From: Tretioscincus oriximinensis
Taxonomy: Eukaryota > Chordata > Lepidosauria > Squamata > Gymnophthalmidae
Reading direction: 5' to 3'
Length of the DNA stretch: 64,000 nt
Assembly (NCBI GenBank): GCA_022410635.1
Contig: JAJVDF010000161.1
Span: forward strand, 372,892 to 436,891
In this document: one piece after another, positions 12,169 through 24,899 of the stretch
Position numbering within the stretch: the first letter of the stretch is position 1
Layout: each line of letters starts with the position of its first letter
Translations under genes and position numbers: made by a program
Notes under the pieces: model-generated
What the model was told of the DNA's origin: nothing
The model's input: the letters and a program-made list of their open reading frames with translations, nothing else
Database searches by the model: none

Positions 12169-12478
12169 GAAGAAGAAGAAGAACTTGGTTCTTATACCCC
12201 GCTTTTCTCACCTTTTCAAAGGGACTCAAAGCGGCTTACAAGGGTATTTTGCCCGAATGCTCACATTCTATCTTTCCCACCAGGCTCTGGTGGTTCCCAT
12301 GTATCTACTTGCAGTCAGTTGCAATTTCTTACAATTCATGCTTTCGAATAGCTGGGTTGGCTAGAGCTACAGGCTAGTGGAAGGTGCTCACCCCTTTCCA
12401 TGTCCGACACAAGNCTTCGAAACCCAATCTCCCAGACAAGAGATGAATTCCTAAGTGACTGAGCCATTCGCGCCTGCA
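12169..12478 (-). mobile_element. tRNA-derived SINE (family A), near full length
   Basis: On the minus strand the element begins with a tRNA-like head: GGCGCGAATGGCTCAGTCAC supplies an A-box-like TGGCTCAGT, and GGGTTTCGAAG gives a B-box-like segment about 50 bases on. The body is TAGCCAACCCAGCTATTCG, and the 3' end is TAAGCCGCTTTGAGTCCC followed by GCGGGGTATAAGAACCAAG and a (TTC)n tail, seen here as GAAGAAGAAG at 12169. Copies at 5372, 15741, 29466 and 55994 share these blocks. RNA polymerase III transcription is inferred from the boxes. Confidence 0.85.
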
Positions 12479-12480
12479 TA

Positions 12481-13319
12481 TAAATCAATGGAGAACCATT
12501 GGCCAATCGTAGGCTGTCATAGAGGAGCTGCCAACAAATCAAAAAGCTCCAGGCATCTTTTTTAATTGACAAAAGGGGTCACCAATCCCAGAACCAATGG
12601 GATGGCTATCTAGGAGGGGCTGCAATGTCTCTCTGTCTCTGTCTTCGTATTGGTGCCATTTTGTATTGGCATTCAACTTGCAGGCTGGTAAGTGCCTCTT
12701 GCCAGCCACTTTTCTAACTTTGTCGAAGCTGGACGAACCTGCGTCCCCCAGCCCTAAACTGCACCAGCCACCGCTGGTTCCTATGTAATATTGTTCATCA
12801 CAACTTCAGATGGTTCTTTTGCCACTAGATATTTCCACAGCTGAGCAATATTTTGGATTGATCCAAACCGCTTCACTTCATCTGCTCTTTCCCAGTAAGG
12901 TATTGGACATAAACCTAAGGAATTCATTGTCTTGTGCCATTGTTAGGGTGATCAGAGAATTTTCTTCTCACTTCCTGGAATCATTTATTCCTAGCACCAG
13001 CCTTATGTAGTTTCTGTAAGCTCAGTATATTGCTTTTTGATGGAAGAGTAATTCAATGACAGTGGGGGAGTGATTTACAGTTTCTATGNCAGAGGCTATT
13101 TTCACATCATCTGTGCTAACAATCCTTTGGAGGTAAAACCAGACCAGTTCATCTGTGTGGAAGCTAAAAGTTTTGCTCTGAGCAGACTTGGTGTGTGAGC
13201 AGTTCTGTATACTGGGGAGAGTCCATTCTTAACATACAAACTGTTAGGAAAAAAACAAAGTAATCTCCTCTACAAAACCAGAAAAATATACAATTTTGAA
13301 TTTTGTGCTTCGTAGCACA
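12481..13319. other. Moderately GC-rich stretch, unidentified
   Basis: Positions 12580-12790 are richer in GC and CpG than the surroundings, but carry no frame or splice pair I trust. No family is recognised. Confidence 0.35.
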
Positions 13320-13515
13320 TGGTTCTGCCTTTTCAGCTTGTCCACGGAGTTTGCCTGATAAAGACAATGGAGGGTTTTGCCATTTCCTTCTTCATATTTA
13401 GCCCAGATTCTCTTCTATGATTTGTCCACCTTAAGTGATAGAGCTCATCGCTTCATTGAGATGCACAATCCCTTCTCCATGACAAGGCAATGATCCACGA
13501 AGGGGAATACCAAAT
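13320..13515 (-). mobile_element. BovB (RTE-clade) LINE fragment
   Basis: On the minus strand it reads CGTGGATCATTGCCTTGTC, then GAGAAGGGATTGTGCATCTC, then TGAAGCGATGAGCTC, then GAAGGAAATGGCAAAACCC. This is the block order of a familiar BovB segment known from ruminants and squamates. It is heavily mutated and truncated at both ends. BovB is abundant in squamates and patchily distributed elsewhere, so it helps place the organism. Confidence 0.65.
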
Positions 13516-15740
13516 GTATTCAATCAAAAAGCCAAAGTTCATCAAATCTGAATAACAAGCTACAAACATAAATCTGTTCAGTGTGTCATGGCTTTTTCGC
13601 ACTGTGACATTGGCTAAACAAATCGTAACTTCAGAGTATCAGGTCTTTTCTGTTCCATGTCAGTGCTTATTTTTGAAAGACTCTTTTTGGACTATGGCTC
13701 TTTCTGCATTGGATTTTATTCTGGTGTCATCTCCATCCTGGTGCAGACTATAGTATGGCAGACCCTACTGAGAATCTGCCATAGTAAGCACAAGTGTGCA
13801 AATGAACAGTCCTTATGTTGAGATGAAATCTGAAATAAAGTCCAGTGCAGCAAGAGCCTCTTCGATTTCAGAAATGTGGAAACTGAACATGCTTTACCCG
13901 TGTCCTTTGGTCACTCTGCAGAACTATAAAAAAGATCCCGTTGCTGTAATTTATAAAATATTTTTCTATGTGGATTTGCTTTGTCAAATGATGTTGCAAA
14001 AAGAGAAATGGTGCGACAGAACTGATACATTAAAGTAACAAAATAGTGTTATAGATCAGATATAACAGATGCTTATTACACATTACTGAGGCTGTGCAAA
14101 TAGTGTCTTAGACATCTAANTAGAACTTCATTCTGTTCCCATATTATTTTGGAAGCATCTCTGCCAATTATTAAACTACTTAGTAATTTGCCAAACAAGT
14201 CTTAATCCATGTCAATGACAGCAAAATATAAGTAACCATATACTCATTAGGGGATCTGAGTGAAAGCAGGTGTGTGGGGGGTTGAGGATAGAGGTTCTTT
14301 CTTCACTAAATTTTATTTTGGATGATAATTAGTATTTAGGGTTATCCATCCATATGCTGATACAGATCACCCCAAAACACATTCTGGGCCTTCCTTCATC
14401 TGAACTAGCATGTGAATAGCAGGTCTCTATTCTGACATATAATTCAGGGCCAGAGCCTGATGTTCCTTTTATTAACATCCATAAAGAATCTTCTGAAAGG
14501 TAATTCCAGGATTCACATGTACTCAACTATCTGATTAGTTAGAAAGTGTTTAATGCAGCGCACTTACTGACTAAGCAAATGGTGCTAAAATGCCATGTGA
14601 TAGTTGCCATGGGCACAAATGTTTAAATAGCAGTTCTGGGAGGTGTCCTTTGCCCCAGGCTGAAGTTCTAATTGTTCAGAATTACAGATCTCTCTCAGAG
14701 CCTGAGCAGACAAATAGTCTGGCTGTTTGCCTACAGAACAGTTGTGAGGGGTCATTGTGAACTAGTGCTTGCTCATTTCTCTGACATTCTCAGAAGACAG
14801 TGACACTCCTTATCGTTGGAAATAATCATCTCTTTCTTTGAATTACCATTTTAATGCACAACTCTCTTCCTATAGTCTCTTTATTTGAAGTCAAACTTAA
14901 CTAGATTTTCCAAGTACAATGCCACATTTTGACTTGTTATTTGGAAATGAATGACATTATTTTTTTTCCATGTAGTTTGTATAATTGAACTAGCAAGATT
15001 TTTCAGTTTGCTCCTAATCTGTGTGTAATGAATCAGAATTTTAAAATATTATCTCACTCACGCTCTTGTATTGTGAATGAAAAATTGCATACATTAGTTC
15101 GACTGGTCCTAATCAGAGTGGATGTCAATGCACATCTAATAATGAATAATGCAGAATCTGCTTTGACATTCTTTATAATTGCTGGGCTTTATTGCCAGTG
15201 CCTTCAAAGGCCTTCTTGCATTGTCGTGACATTGTGTGACACAGACAAAGTGAAAGCCTGTAATTACTTTCAGTGGAAAAGTGTCCTTGAAAACAGAAAA
15301 TCTTGGGCAGTTTTAAATGGAAAACTAGAGATATGCTAGCCTTCCAGCCATACATAGGTCCTCCTCTTGCAACTTGGAAAAAAAGAGAGAGAGAAAGAAA
15401 AGAAAGACATCAGCGGATACAATCTTTTGCACTTACATGTCAAAAATCAAAAGGACTTTCATGTATGAACTATTGAATTCAATTTCACAAAGCTCAGGTT
15501 GCATATTTTCTACCCTAACAGTTGTTTTTTTGCACATTAAGGTAAGATGATATGGAACTAAAAACTCTCTCATAGGTAGAAATGTACCAAGGAATCTATT
15601 GTAATTTCCCCAGTTCTCCCTGAGGTACACCTTTACTTTCATAGTCACAAATGGTGCAGACGTTAAGAGACGGTATCTCAATCCAGAGGTCCGTTCAAAG
15701 TCTTTTGTCAGCCATAGAGAGAGGTGAGTGCCTTTACTGG
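13516..15740. other. AT-rich stretch; MITE-like ends only
   Basis: No exon is recognised. Segments at about 13690-13740 (CTCTTTCTGCATTGGATTTT) and 14092-14112 (GCTGTGCAAATAGTGTCTTA) resemble the termini of the fold-back repeats at 33826 and 40173. A purine tract of GAGAGA/GAAA type lies at about 15377-15408. Confidence 0.4.
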
Positions 15741-15906
15741 ATTCAGATTTAGCCAACCCAGCTATTTGAAAGCACTTTGCGAAAGCTTACTTGAGGGGAC
15801 TCCAAGCAGCTTACAAGGTTAGTTTTCATTTGTGACAGTAGCCATTAATCTAATTTATATCCTGACTAAGGACTGGATATAAAAAACAGATTCTTCTCCT
15901 CCTNCT
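15741..15906 (+). mobile_element. tRNA-derived SINE (family A), 3' portion
   Basis: It starts at the body block TTAGCCAACCCAGCTATTTG and runs through ACTCCAAGCAGCTTACAAGG to a TTCTTCTCCTCC tail, in + orientation. The tRNA head is absent, so this is a 5'-truncated copy with an internal variant region. Confidence 0.7.
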
Positions 15907-16081
15907 TCTTTTTTTTTAAACTTTCTTCAGTCCTGCAGAATGGAGTTTAGTCCAGGGGTGGAAGTCAGATTAAGCTTATTCTTCAGGGTTGAAAATGAAC
16001 TGAAGTACATGCAATCAGTATAAGTGAAGTACTTAAAGCATAGTACTTTGAACTATTCTGGATTCCCATCTTTCTAGCTCA

Positions 16082-16280
16082 ATTATTTATTTATTTATNT
16101 ATTTATACCCCGCCCAATACCCGAAGAAACTTGGCTGAAGAAATGTCATTTTTGTCCCCACTTATAGATATTGTTTTATACTGTTTTTAATTTGTTAATT
16201 TTAATTGATGTGTTACTGCTGGCTGCCCTGAGACCTTTGGGTATAGGACANGGTATACGTATAAATAAATAAATAATAAA
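16082..16280 (+). mobile_element. L2-type LINE tail with inverted left piece
   Basis: The right part, about 16126-16280, is the 3' end CTGCCCTGAGACCTTTGGGTATAGG with an ATAAATAAATAAATAA tail in + orientation. The left part, about 16082-16125, is the same tail inverted (TTATTTATACCCCGCCCAATACCC). Opposed copies of one tail suggest inversion during insertion or two independent insertions. Confidence 0.65.
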
Positions 16281-16320
16281 AACAGTACAAAATTAACATT
16301 TTAAAACAGTAACAACCAAT

Positions 16321-16392
16321 GTCAGACAGAATGCTGGACTACACGAACTGTGCCACGATTCAGCAGGGCTACTCTTATGTTCTTATGAGAGT
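16321..16392 (+). mobile_element. CR1 LINE, extreme 3' end
   Basis: A 72-bp remnant running from GACAGAATGCTGGACTACAC through CAGCAGGGCTACTCTTATG to the terminal TTCTTATGA. Confidence 0.75.
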
Positions 16393-17035
16393 TCTCGTCT
16401 TGTTCTGCTGAGGAACAGCCAGTGAAAGTAGGATGCTCTCAGTCTTCTCCTCATTGGCTGTTTCTTGCCAAGCAGGAAAGTTTGGTTGTGGAAAGAGGTG
16501 CTTAGACCTCTGGATACATCCTTAGACTGGGGCTAACAGCTGTTGAGAGGACATCATGCCCCCACCTCTTTATCTTCTTAGCTTGAATTGCCTGATTTCA
16601 GCCATTTTTAATGCTANCACACAGAATGTGGCAGCAACTTAATTGTGAAGATTGCCTCAATTGGCAGAATAACTTTGAAACACCGGTTTCAGTGATGCAA
16701 CAATAATTTATGAAGAACAATGATAACATCTAATTCTTGAATGTCTGCCTTAACATGTTTGCAAGCCTCTTGTATCATTTTAAATTACATGTGATGTATC
16801 TTTACTACCAAAGGACCCAATCCAAATCAAGCTGGAAGTTCATCTTATTTGCATACTGATTTTTCCTTTGGTCCACTTCCCCTTTGCCTCACACCTCCAG
16901 CAGCCATTCCTCCTCCCTGCCTCAGAGTTCACTCAGAGGTAATGACAGGCCTAGGCCTAACACCAATAGTCCTACCATAGCCTTCTGTTTCTCCTATACT
17001 ATAATTCTGCGCTTATTATATGGATGCAGCAATTA
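16393..17035. other. No gene recognised
   Basis: Unique-looking sequence between a CR1 end and a DNA transposon. No supported feature. Confidence 0.4.
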
Positions 17036-17037
17036 TA

Positions 17038-17739
17038 CTGTACAAGTGAAAACTCTTTTAAAGAACCCCTTTCTAATGAAATTTTCAATTTAACAAACAA
17101 ATTAGAAAGTCCCAGCAGAACACTCTTGAAAGTGATGTAAAAATGCCCCCCGCTATACTGAACCTCATTGTAACAAACATTTCTATATAACAAACTGATT
17201 TCTGTGCCCCTGCCTATTCTGCAAGACCTTGTTATAACAAACTGAAGTGCAAAGAGGGCATTCNGTACAAAGTAAAGATTTTTAAAATGGTAGCAAACTG
17301 ATGGGCAGAAAAGTGAGAACAGACAAAAGTATTTTTTCACCCAGAGAGTCATCGGCCTGTGGAATTTACTTCCTGAAGGTAGTGGTAGCTAACAGCTTGG
17401 ATAGTTTCAAGACAGGACTGGACAGGTTTATAGACACCAAGGGTATAAATGGATACTAGGATGGATGTCTGGATGTTGCCTCCAGGATGGAGCAACAGGC
17501 AGGACTCCTGAAATACCATTTACCAGTCATGAACAGGAGCATATTTTGCTTCCCTCTGTTTGGACTGCCCAGGTGCATCTGGTGGGCCTCTGTGTGACAC
17601 AAAATGCTGGACTTGATGGGCTGTGGCCTNATCCAGTATGGCTCTTCTTATGTTCTTATGTTCAGTATAACAAAGTTTCATTATAACATACACATTTCTC
17701 TGATTTCTTGGAGTTGGTTATAAAGAGGCTTCACCTGTA
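17038..17739. mobile_element. Tigger-like DNA transposon remnant split by CR1
   Basis: The left terminus CTGTACAAGTGAAAACTC at 17038 is matched by the inverse of TAAAGAGGCTTCACCTGTAT at 17721-17740, each beside TA dinucleotides as expected for Tc1/mariner superfamily insertion. Sub-terminal phrases of TATAACAAAC type occur on both sides of the CR1 block at about 17280-17660. No transposase frame is left, so this is a non-autonomous or internally deleted copy. Confidence 0.6.
17280..17660 (+). mobile_element. CR1 LINE 3' end, nested
   Basis: A well-kept CR1 3' end running from GATGGGCAGAAAAGTGAGAAC through CACCAAGGGTATAAATGG, GATGGAGCAACAGGCAG and TGCTGGACTTGATGGGC to TTCTTATGTTCTTATG. It lies inside a Tigger-like element. 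TTCNGTACAAAGT (from 17261) before it and TTCAGTATAACAAAGT (from 17661) after it could be a target duplication, but an indel makes this uncertain. Confidence 0.9.
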
Positions 17740-17984
17740 TATATATTACTTTCTAAAGCTGCATCTGAATGTGTCTTTTAGTTTGACTTTACTTCCACCT
17801 GTGGTGCTGCATATGTGAGATGTAAGTGCAGTGGTGTCTCACAATTAATATATATTGTATTTATGTTATAGTGAATTAAACAGCAATGAAATAGAAATTA
17901 TATGTTATTACGAGTTTGCATTGTTGCATAGACACTGATGAATTCTTTTATTATGTTATGGTTGAGGAGTGGGTTGAAATGTTG

Positions 17985-18292
17985 GTCATCGGCTTTTGAA
18001 ATTTACTTCCAGAAGAGGTGGAGGTAGCTAGCACCTTGTATAGCTTTAAGAGAGGATTAGACAGGTTCATGGACACCAAGGGTATAAATAGCTCCAAGGA
18101 TAGATGTCTTGATACTGCCTCTGAAATGGAGCAACAGGCAGTATTCCTGAATATTTTGCATATTGCCTTGAATATTTTGCCTTCTTCAATTTCAGACTGT
18201 CCAGGTTCACTGTGGGAGACAGAATGCTGGACTAGATGGGCTCCGGCCCGTTTCAGCACGGTTCCTCATAGGTACTTATTATGTTCTTATGT
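17985..18292 (+). mobile_element. CR1 LINE 3' end
   Basis: Same family and orientation as the copy 330 bp upstream. It opens with CATCGGCTTTTGAAATTTAC, continues with GTGGAGGTAGCTAGCACC and GACACCAAGGGTATAAATAG, and ends in TATTATGTTCTTATG. It differs enough to be an independent insertion rather than a local duplicate. Confidence 0.88.
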
Positions 18293-18479
18293 TGAATTGA
18301 ATTAGCCAATCAGCATATTTGATCTGTAACATTAAGGTGTAATATGCCTGCAAAAATAGCCATTGTAAATTATATNGATTTTAAATCATCTTTTTGCTTA
18401 TTTTGTTCCTGATTTTATTCCCTGTATGGTGGCATAATCCTTGCAATCCCATTCCCCNATGATGTCCATGTGACAATAG

Positions 18480-18725
18480 CAAAAGGAGAGCATTTTCTGC
18501 CATCAGGCTTTGGAACAGCCTCCTTTTAATAATTCACCAGGTGCACTCACTAAGTCCTTTTTGGAGTTTGTTGAAAATTTCCATATTCATCTAGAAGTTG
18601 CACAATTTATTTCACTTCCTTCTCTTAGTTTCATGTTCGTTGTGCTTATCTATGCATTGCCCTGAGATCTAGGTGCAAGAGAGTTTAAAAATGAATGATT
18701 GAATTAAATATATGAATAAATACAT
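18480..18725 (+). mobile_element. L2-type LINE 3' end
   Basis: It reads GGCTTTGGAACAGCCTCC, then GTGCACTCACTAAGTCC, then TGCCCTGAGATCTAGGTGC, and a degenerate AATAAATA tail. The order matches the L2-type end at 49815-50036. Confidence 0.65.
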
Positions 18726-21700
18726 GAATAAATAATAGTATGAGCAAGGTCTGATTTGCATTTACCTNATGTAGGTCCTTTCTGCACAGGTCTGGTACTG
18801 TATTTTAAGGAGCTCACTATTCCTCACTGTGTGCCTGGAAACACTGGTGCAGCATACTAGATGTGTTGTGACATCACAGTTACTTGCTGTATAAGTGAAA
18901 TAATGCTGCTTAATGTGCATTAGTAGCAGTGTGTTTTTATATATGACAGATCTGTGTGGAAGAAGAAATGCTGTTGTTGCTGTAGCTTAGAGAACCATCA
19001 AAATATAATTTTATAGACATTTCCAAGCTTTCAGTGCGGAAGTGTTGAAATTAGAAATTTAATGTGGAGGCTGTGTTGCGATGAATTTAATATAATGTGT
19101 ACCCACAATGAATGTCTAACTATGGTTTGATATTTGCAAAACAGCGTACATTGTTCCACTTCTAAAGTGGATCAGGTTGCATAATACAAACATGGGTGGC
19201 TACAGTAAATCCACATCAACCTAAAGTTCATTAACTAAAGTGTTATGGTAGATACTGTTTCAATATTCTTTCCATAGCTCACATCCCTTTACATGGTGTA
19301 AATCTAAAGGATAGGTCTATAAAACTCTACCACACTCATCTTCTTTGTTTTGCTGCAATCAGTTATCAATAAGCCCAAGTTAGCTACTCATTCTACATTT
19401 AGTTCCAGCAATGAAGGCATAAGTTTTAATAATAGGAACCAAGAAAAAACATTTATTTAAAAGTATTTTATGGTTCTGCAGGCAGTTGGACTCTTAATGG
19501 TTTCAATACATATGGTAGACAATTCTTTTGGTTACTAAGTATCAAGTATGAATTTGGAACAACTCTGTATTTAGCACTTAAGGAAAGATCTGCTCAGAAC
19601 TACCTTTCCTAAATAGTAGAAGGTTAGATCAGCCTTCTGCTGTCCTCTTTATCTTATTTCTCTTTTTTAAAAAATCAGTTATCTCTGGCCAACAGTCACC
19701 TAATCTCTCACAGCAAAATTTGAACTTCCAAACCATAGTTTTATTGTATACCAAATGATTATGGATAGCACATTTTTCTTTCCTGTCGGAATATTGCTGT
19801 CCAATTGGGTTAAACTAGGAGCAACAAAACTACTTTTTCTAGATNTTCTTGAACTACAGCTACCATGAACTGCGTCTATAGTTGTCTCCTAGCAAAGAAT
19901 GGTCAAGAGGTTCAGCAGAATCTGAATGATCTTTATTTGACCAACAAAATCCTTAGAACTAATTACATTTCATTGGCAGGTTATAAGAGAAGTATAAAGT
20001 CGTAGGCTGGTTCTGTAAATATCAGCATTAGCTAATCAAAGGATAACAACGGAATCAAATTTCAGAAAGACTTAAGCAGGTTCCTTGGGAGTTCAGAATA
20101 ATCAGAAGTGTTTTGTTTCTGTTGCTTTTTGAGCAAATGCCAGTCAGCAATATTACTGCCTGTCGTAATTTTTTTTATCCAATAGCCTGATCTCTTTTTG
20201 AAGGCTATATCTTTCCAAAGATGCTGCTTAGAAAGTGATTATTTGGCGCTAACCACTATTTTGCCACCACCTAAGATTTGCTTATTATTTGCCAAAGAGA
20301 TATAAATTAAAGAAAGGAGAAGCACTGAATTTTTTGGAGACAAATTGTTTTGGAAAATCTGTCAGCTTTCTAAATGAAGAAATGTTTCAGCTTATATATC
20401 CCATTGGAATCATGAATAGATTAATACTCCTCTCAAAGAATTATAGGATGTGCAGAAATTAATGCTAAAGATCCACATTTTTTCCCACCATGTCACAGAA
20501 CATTGTTTGATGACTGTACACTAGCATCCATCTCTACACATGAACACACATTCATACCCACACAACTCTGCAGGCTCCTCATCCTTTGGAGCATATAAGA
20601 ATTTCTACAGCCTTCACTGAGTTTTCATAAACGTTGCAGCCCTTCTGGGAAGATATGGTACATAAAATCTGATGAGATTGCCAGGTGGTTCCTTCCTCCC
20701 TATAGGTTTCATCATTCAATAAAGAAAAGCTATTATATTTGACTGCCAGCTGCCCTACAACAGTGGTTAAAACATGATGACACTATGTAGCATCCAAAGA
20801 AGATGGTGACTCCTACGGCCCCATGGCAGATTTGTCTCTGAAAGCTCATGCTGCTTAGCTTTTTCTTGTTAATATCGAAGTTGCTTCTAGAAATGCTAGC
20901 TGGAGACAGACATCTTTCTTTGAGTAGTATGCAAGTGAGAAATAAGCATCCCCAATTCTCAGAAAACACCTCATTACATTAACAAGTTTTTAGATGTCAT
21001 GATTTAGTATGACATGTCTTTATTTTGATACCCTTCGTTCATATTTTAGACAGGACGTTTTGAAAGTAGCCCTGTGAAAGAACTTCAATACCCATAAGCC
21101 TCAGCTTTTTTAAAAAATCTGCTTTTAGTCTGTTTTTTGGTACTCCCGTCCTACTCTCCAATTTTATTATCTGGTAACCCCTAGACACTGATTGTATTTA
21201 AGTGACAAACAGGTGACTTTTCAGTACAGCTCCTTGTTTTCACTTGGTTATAGAACACAAATGCTTTAATCAATTGAGAATTGTTCCCTCTATCTAAAAC
21301 TTTCTCTTGCTAACCAACCATCACCCTGCTGACCTTTGTTAAGATATTTTCAGTATTTTGTGTGGCTGACAGAACATATCTTTTGTGTTTCTGGTAATGA
21401 GCTCAACTTTGCTGGAAGAACAGCAGTATCTATATTGTTTGGTGCATTTTTTTGTGTGTAATGAGCTCGTTCTCAGTGCTAAATCACAGCAAATGGTTCT
21501 CACGCTGTCCATTAGTTCATGTGCTGAGCAAGAGAGTTAATTAATCTTTTGGTGGAAAGAATCCCCATTTTTATTGTCTATCGTGTTGCAATGCATCAAT
21601 TTAATGGCTGTATAAAACTATTTCTCTCTACATATGTCTCTTAGATGGGTGGATATTTCCAGTTCAGCAATATATTGGCTCCTTTGTTCATTTTTTTGGC

Positions 21701-24700
21701 TTTGAAATAGCTTCTGCCTGCCATTTTCAGCAGCAGATTGTGTTGTCAAATACCACATAATCTTATCAGAGAAAAAATGTAGCATTTCTACATGCAAACT
21801 GGAAAAAACGAGAAATTCCTTGATTTTTGACAGGAATAATATTGAATGATTTGCAGTGCAAGTATTGTGGATCACTGAGTAATCTGGGGCAGGGAACGTA
21901 GGAGTTTAGCTTAGCATATGCAAGTATCTGTTGTTTATCATTTTTTAATATTCTGTAATTTGCAAGTGAACCTGATAAAGAGGAAAGAAATGTTTCCTTT
22001 AATTGTAAACTGTGCAAATTTGAAATTATTGCCTTTTGTGCACATGCCATTAGGGATCTCAGTAGTCAAAATTGTCTACCCAGGATTGGAGGTAATTCAG
22101 ATCAGACCCACATTAAGAACCCTTGAATCAGGAATAGTGGTAGATCATATTAAACAGAACTACATCTGGATTAAACAGCAGCTTATCTCTGCTCTAAGCT
22201 CCCTGCAAACTATATTTCAGGAATACTGCCTGGTGCTCCACACCAGAGACAGTAACAGGATGTAGAATTAACATAAACAACAACAATGCCTGAAAGTGGG
22301 CGAAAGCAGAGCAATTACTTGAACCAAAGGTATGCATTGTAGCATGCTTATATTGTCCAACCTGCAGCAGCTAATCTGGATTTACTAATTCAGATTTAGC
22401 ATTGTCAGCGCATAAAGGACCTTTGTATAGGAACCATGGTATTGTTGCTGATAATTAGTTCCTGCCTAATAAAACTTCCATATTATATAGATTATCTTTC
22501 TGCTTTTGATAATAATATAATTGTGAAGAGTGGGATAATATTTTTTAAATAAATAATATGATCTGTTTAAAACCCACCCATCCACTGCCCAGCAAATCTT
22601 CCTTTGTGTCAGTTCAGATAAAGATTTGCCATGGTGACATGAGCCTTGAAGGTGCCTCAAACTCAACTGCCATATTGTGGGGTGGAGAATTTGTTACTCT
22701 CATCCTCAATGGTTGTTACTATTTATCAGTAGCAGTTTTCCATGCACAACAATTTTTGTGGCAAACGGATTAGGACGGCAAGAACAGGGTTCAGATAGAA
22801 GCCATGCTTTGATATTTTCCAGCTGCATTTGAATGTGCATAGAACTAAAATTCAATTCAACCTCATGGGAGTCTCAGTCCACAAATCTCTGCTACTGTGA
22901 TAATGCAATTTGTTTGCTATGGATATTCTACAGCCCCTCAGGGAAAGACATCCGCTGTAAATTAACAGTAACGATTTTGATGCTGTTTGTTGTAATATAC
23001 AGTTGCCTGATGGTAGTTCTTAACCAGAACTACAGGAAATTATAGCATAGATCCAGCTGATTTTCTTTCTCTATTTCTATGGGAGGGCAGCTTTACCATT
23101 CTGTTACTCAGACCATTCATGGAGATCCATATAGGGATATAAAATATTTAACGTAGTACACAATTGATCTTTTAGCTGCCCAAACGAACAGTATAAAATA
23201 AAGTGCTAGTATATAAATGCGTACATGTGTGCTACAAGATAGGAGAGGGGAAAAGTTATGTTCTGTTAGCATGCAATACCTATTTGTTTTTAAATAAAGT
23301 ATTTTTTAAATATCTCTACTAATGTTAGTGTCAAAAATGTCCCCATTGGACATGAACAATAAGAATCATAAAATGCTGGTGATGACTGTTATTCAAGAGT
23401 CTAACTAGAGACTCACTTGGTTTTAGATAAATGTATCAAAACTCTCATTTTCAGAGGAGTCTGCAGCAGCTGATGCCACTGTACCAAGTCAACCATGAAT
23501 GGAAATAAGACTCAACAGGATCAAAGGAATGCTTCTGTTTAGAGCCACGTTCCATCTCAATTGCTTCTGTGAGTCCAGTCTGTAGTCTTATATTACACAT
23601 CAGTACTTTGTTGTAACATATTAAAGATTTATGTCTCCACAAACTATTCAGTTCAGCTTCTAAACTAGGATATCACAGGCTTACTGGTGATCTGTGGGCT
23701 GCTAGACTATTCCATGAGGCATATATACAACACACCTCTGTGGGCTAATTTAGCAGGGAGTCCAATTTGATGGTGCACAATTGCATCACTAAAATTGGGT
23801 CCTCTGAAGCCAGAAACTTTAGTTTCTAGTCTTTGGAGCCCACCTCAGGCTCTGAAACATTACAAATTGCAGGGAAGCACAAAACAACATGAATGTTTTG
23901 CCGTTTGCCCAAGCATGGACAACCTTTTTCCAGGCTACAGCCTGGAAATATTCCTCCCACATAACTGCAGAAATGGTTGAAACTTCTAATCAGACTTGGC
24001 CTTCACCATTGCCATGGCAGTATCAATTCACAGACGATCACTTATTATGCCAGAAGTACAACAGTTCTATTCATAACAGCTCTCTCGCTCTTTTTCTTTC
24101 TCTGTAATTCATGAATGTTCTTTGTCTATGTGTCTGCAATTAAAGTATGTATAATATATGCTTGAAGATGTAATGAATGGATAAATAATGTGTGTACAGG
24201 TTCTGTGTCCTGATCAAATAAATGGCCAGCAGTCATTATGGCTTTTAATCTGAAATGTTAGCTGATGAGTTTTGTTTGAAAATTCTGATGGCAACAAATA
24301 TCATGTATTTTTATGGACATATAAGTTCTGGGGTACTTCCAGGTGGAAGGTATATCTCATGATACATAATTGTAAGTTCCCAGTGTGGTCTCAGGATTGT
24401 TTACTGGTAAATCATAATATTGCTATTGTGGGAAATCTACCAATGATACTGGCTTACTTATACTAGATAGCATTACGGCTCTCAGCAAACGAGCTCACTT
24501 GTATCTAGTACAAGATAATTAGTAAAAGGGAAGATCTTAGTTTTAGCAAACTTATCTGATTTCTCGTTGAATCTGGTGGGGTCTAGCCATGCATGCAACA
24601 AATACAAGGGCAGGCACTTGGATGGTTTATGTTGTCCCAAAGGAACTCACTTTGAAAGCTGCCTGTTTTTAAGAAACTATATTGCCCATTGTGGGTTCAT

Positions 24701-24899
24701 AATATATCAAAACGATATTAAAGAAATCAGAATTAAAAAATACATTGAAATATAACTCTTTCCTTTACCAGGATTACATTCAGAGGAATGTAAGAATTAA
24801 AGGATGGGTGAAGAGATACCTTTTAACAAGTGCATCCCTTCAAAGAAAAGCTGTTCTAAACCATCATCACAATCAAGGGGCCCTTTTGAGTGTAACATC
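18726..24899. other. Long AT-rich stretch, no gene recognised
   Basis: About 6 kb with no clear transposon and no exon-like frame. The short open frames here lack splice context or recognisable domains. About 21360-21590 is a slightly more complex block that might be a conserved regulatory element. Confidence 0.4.
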
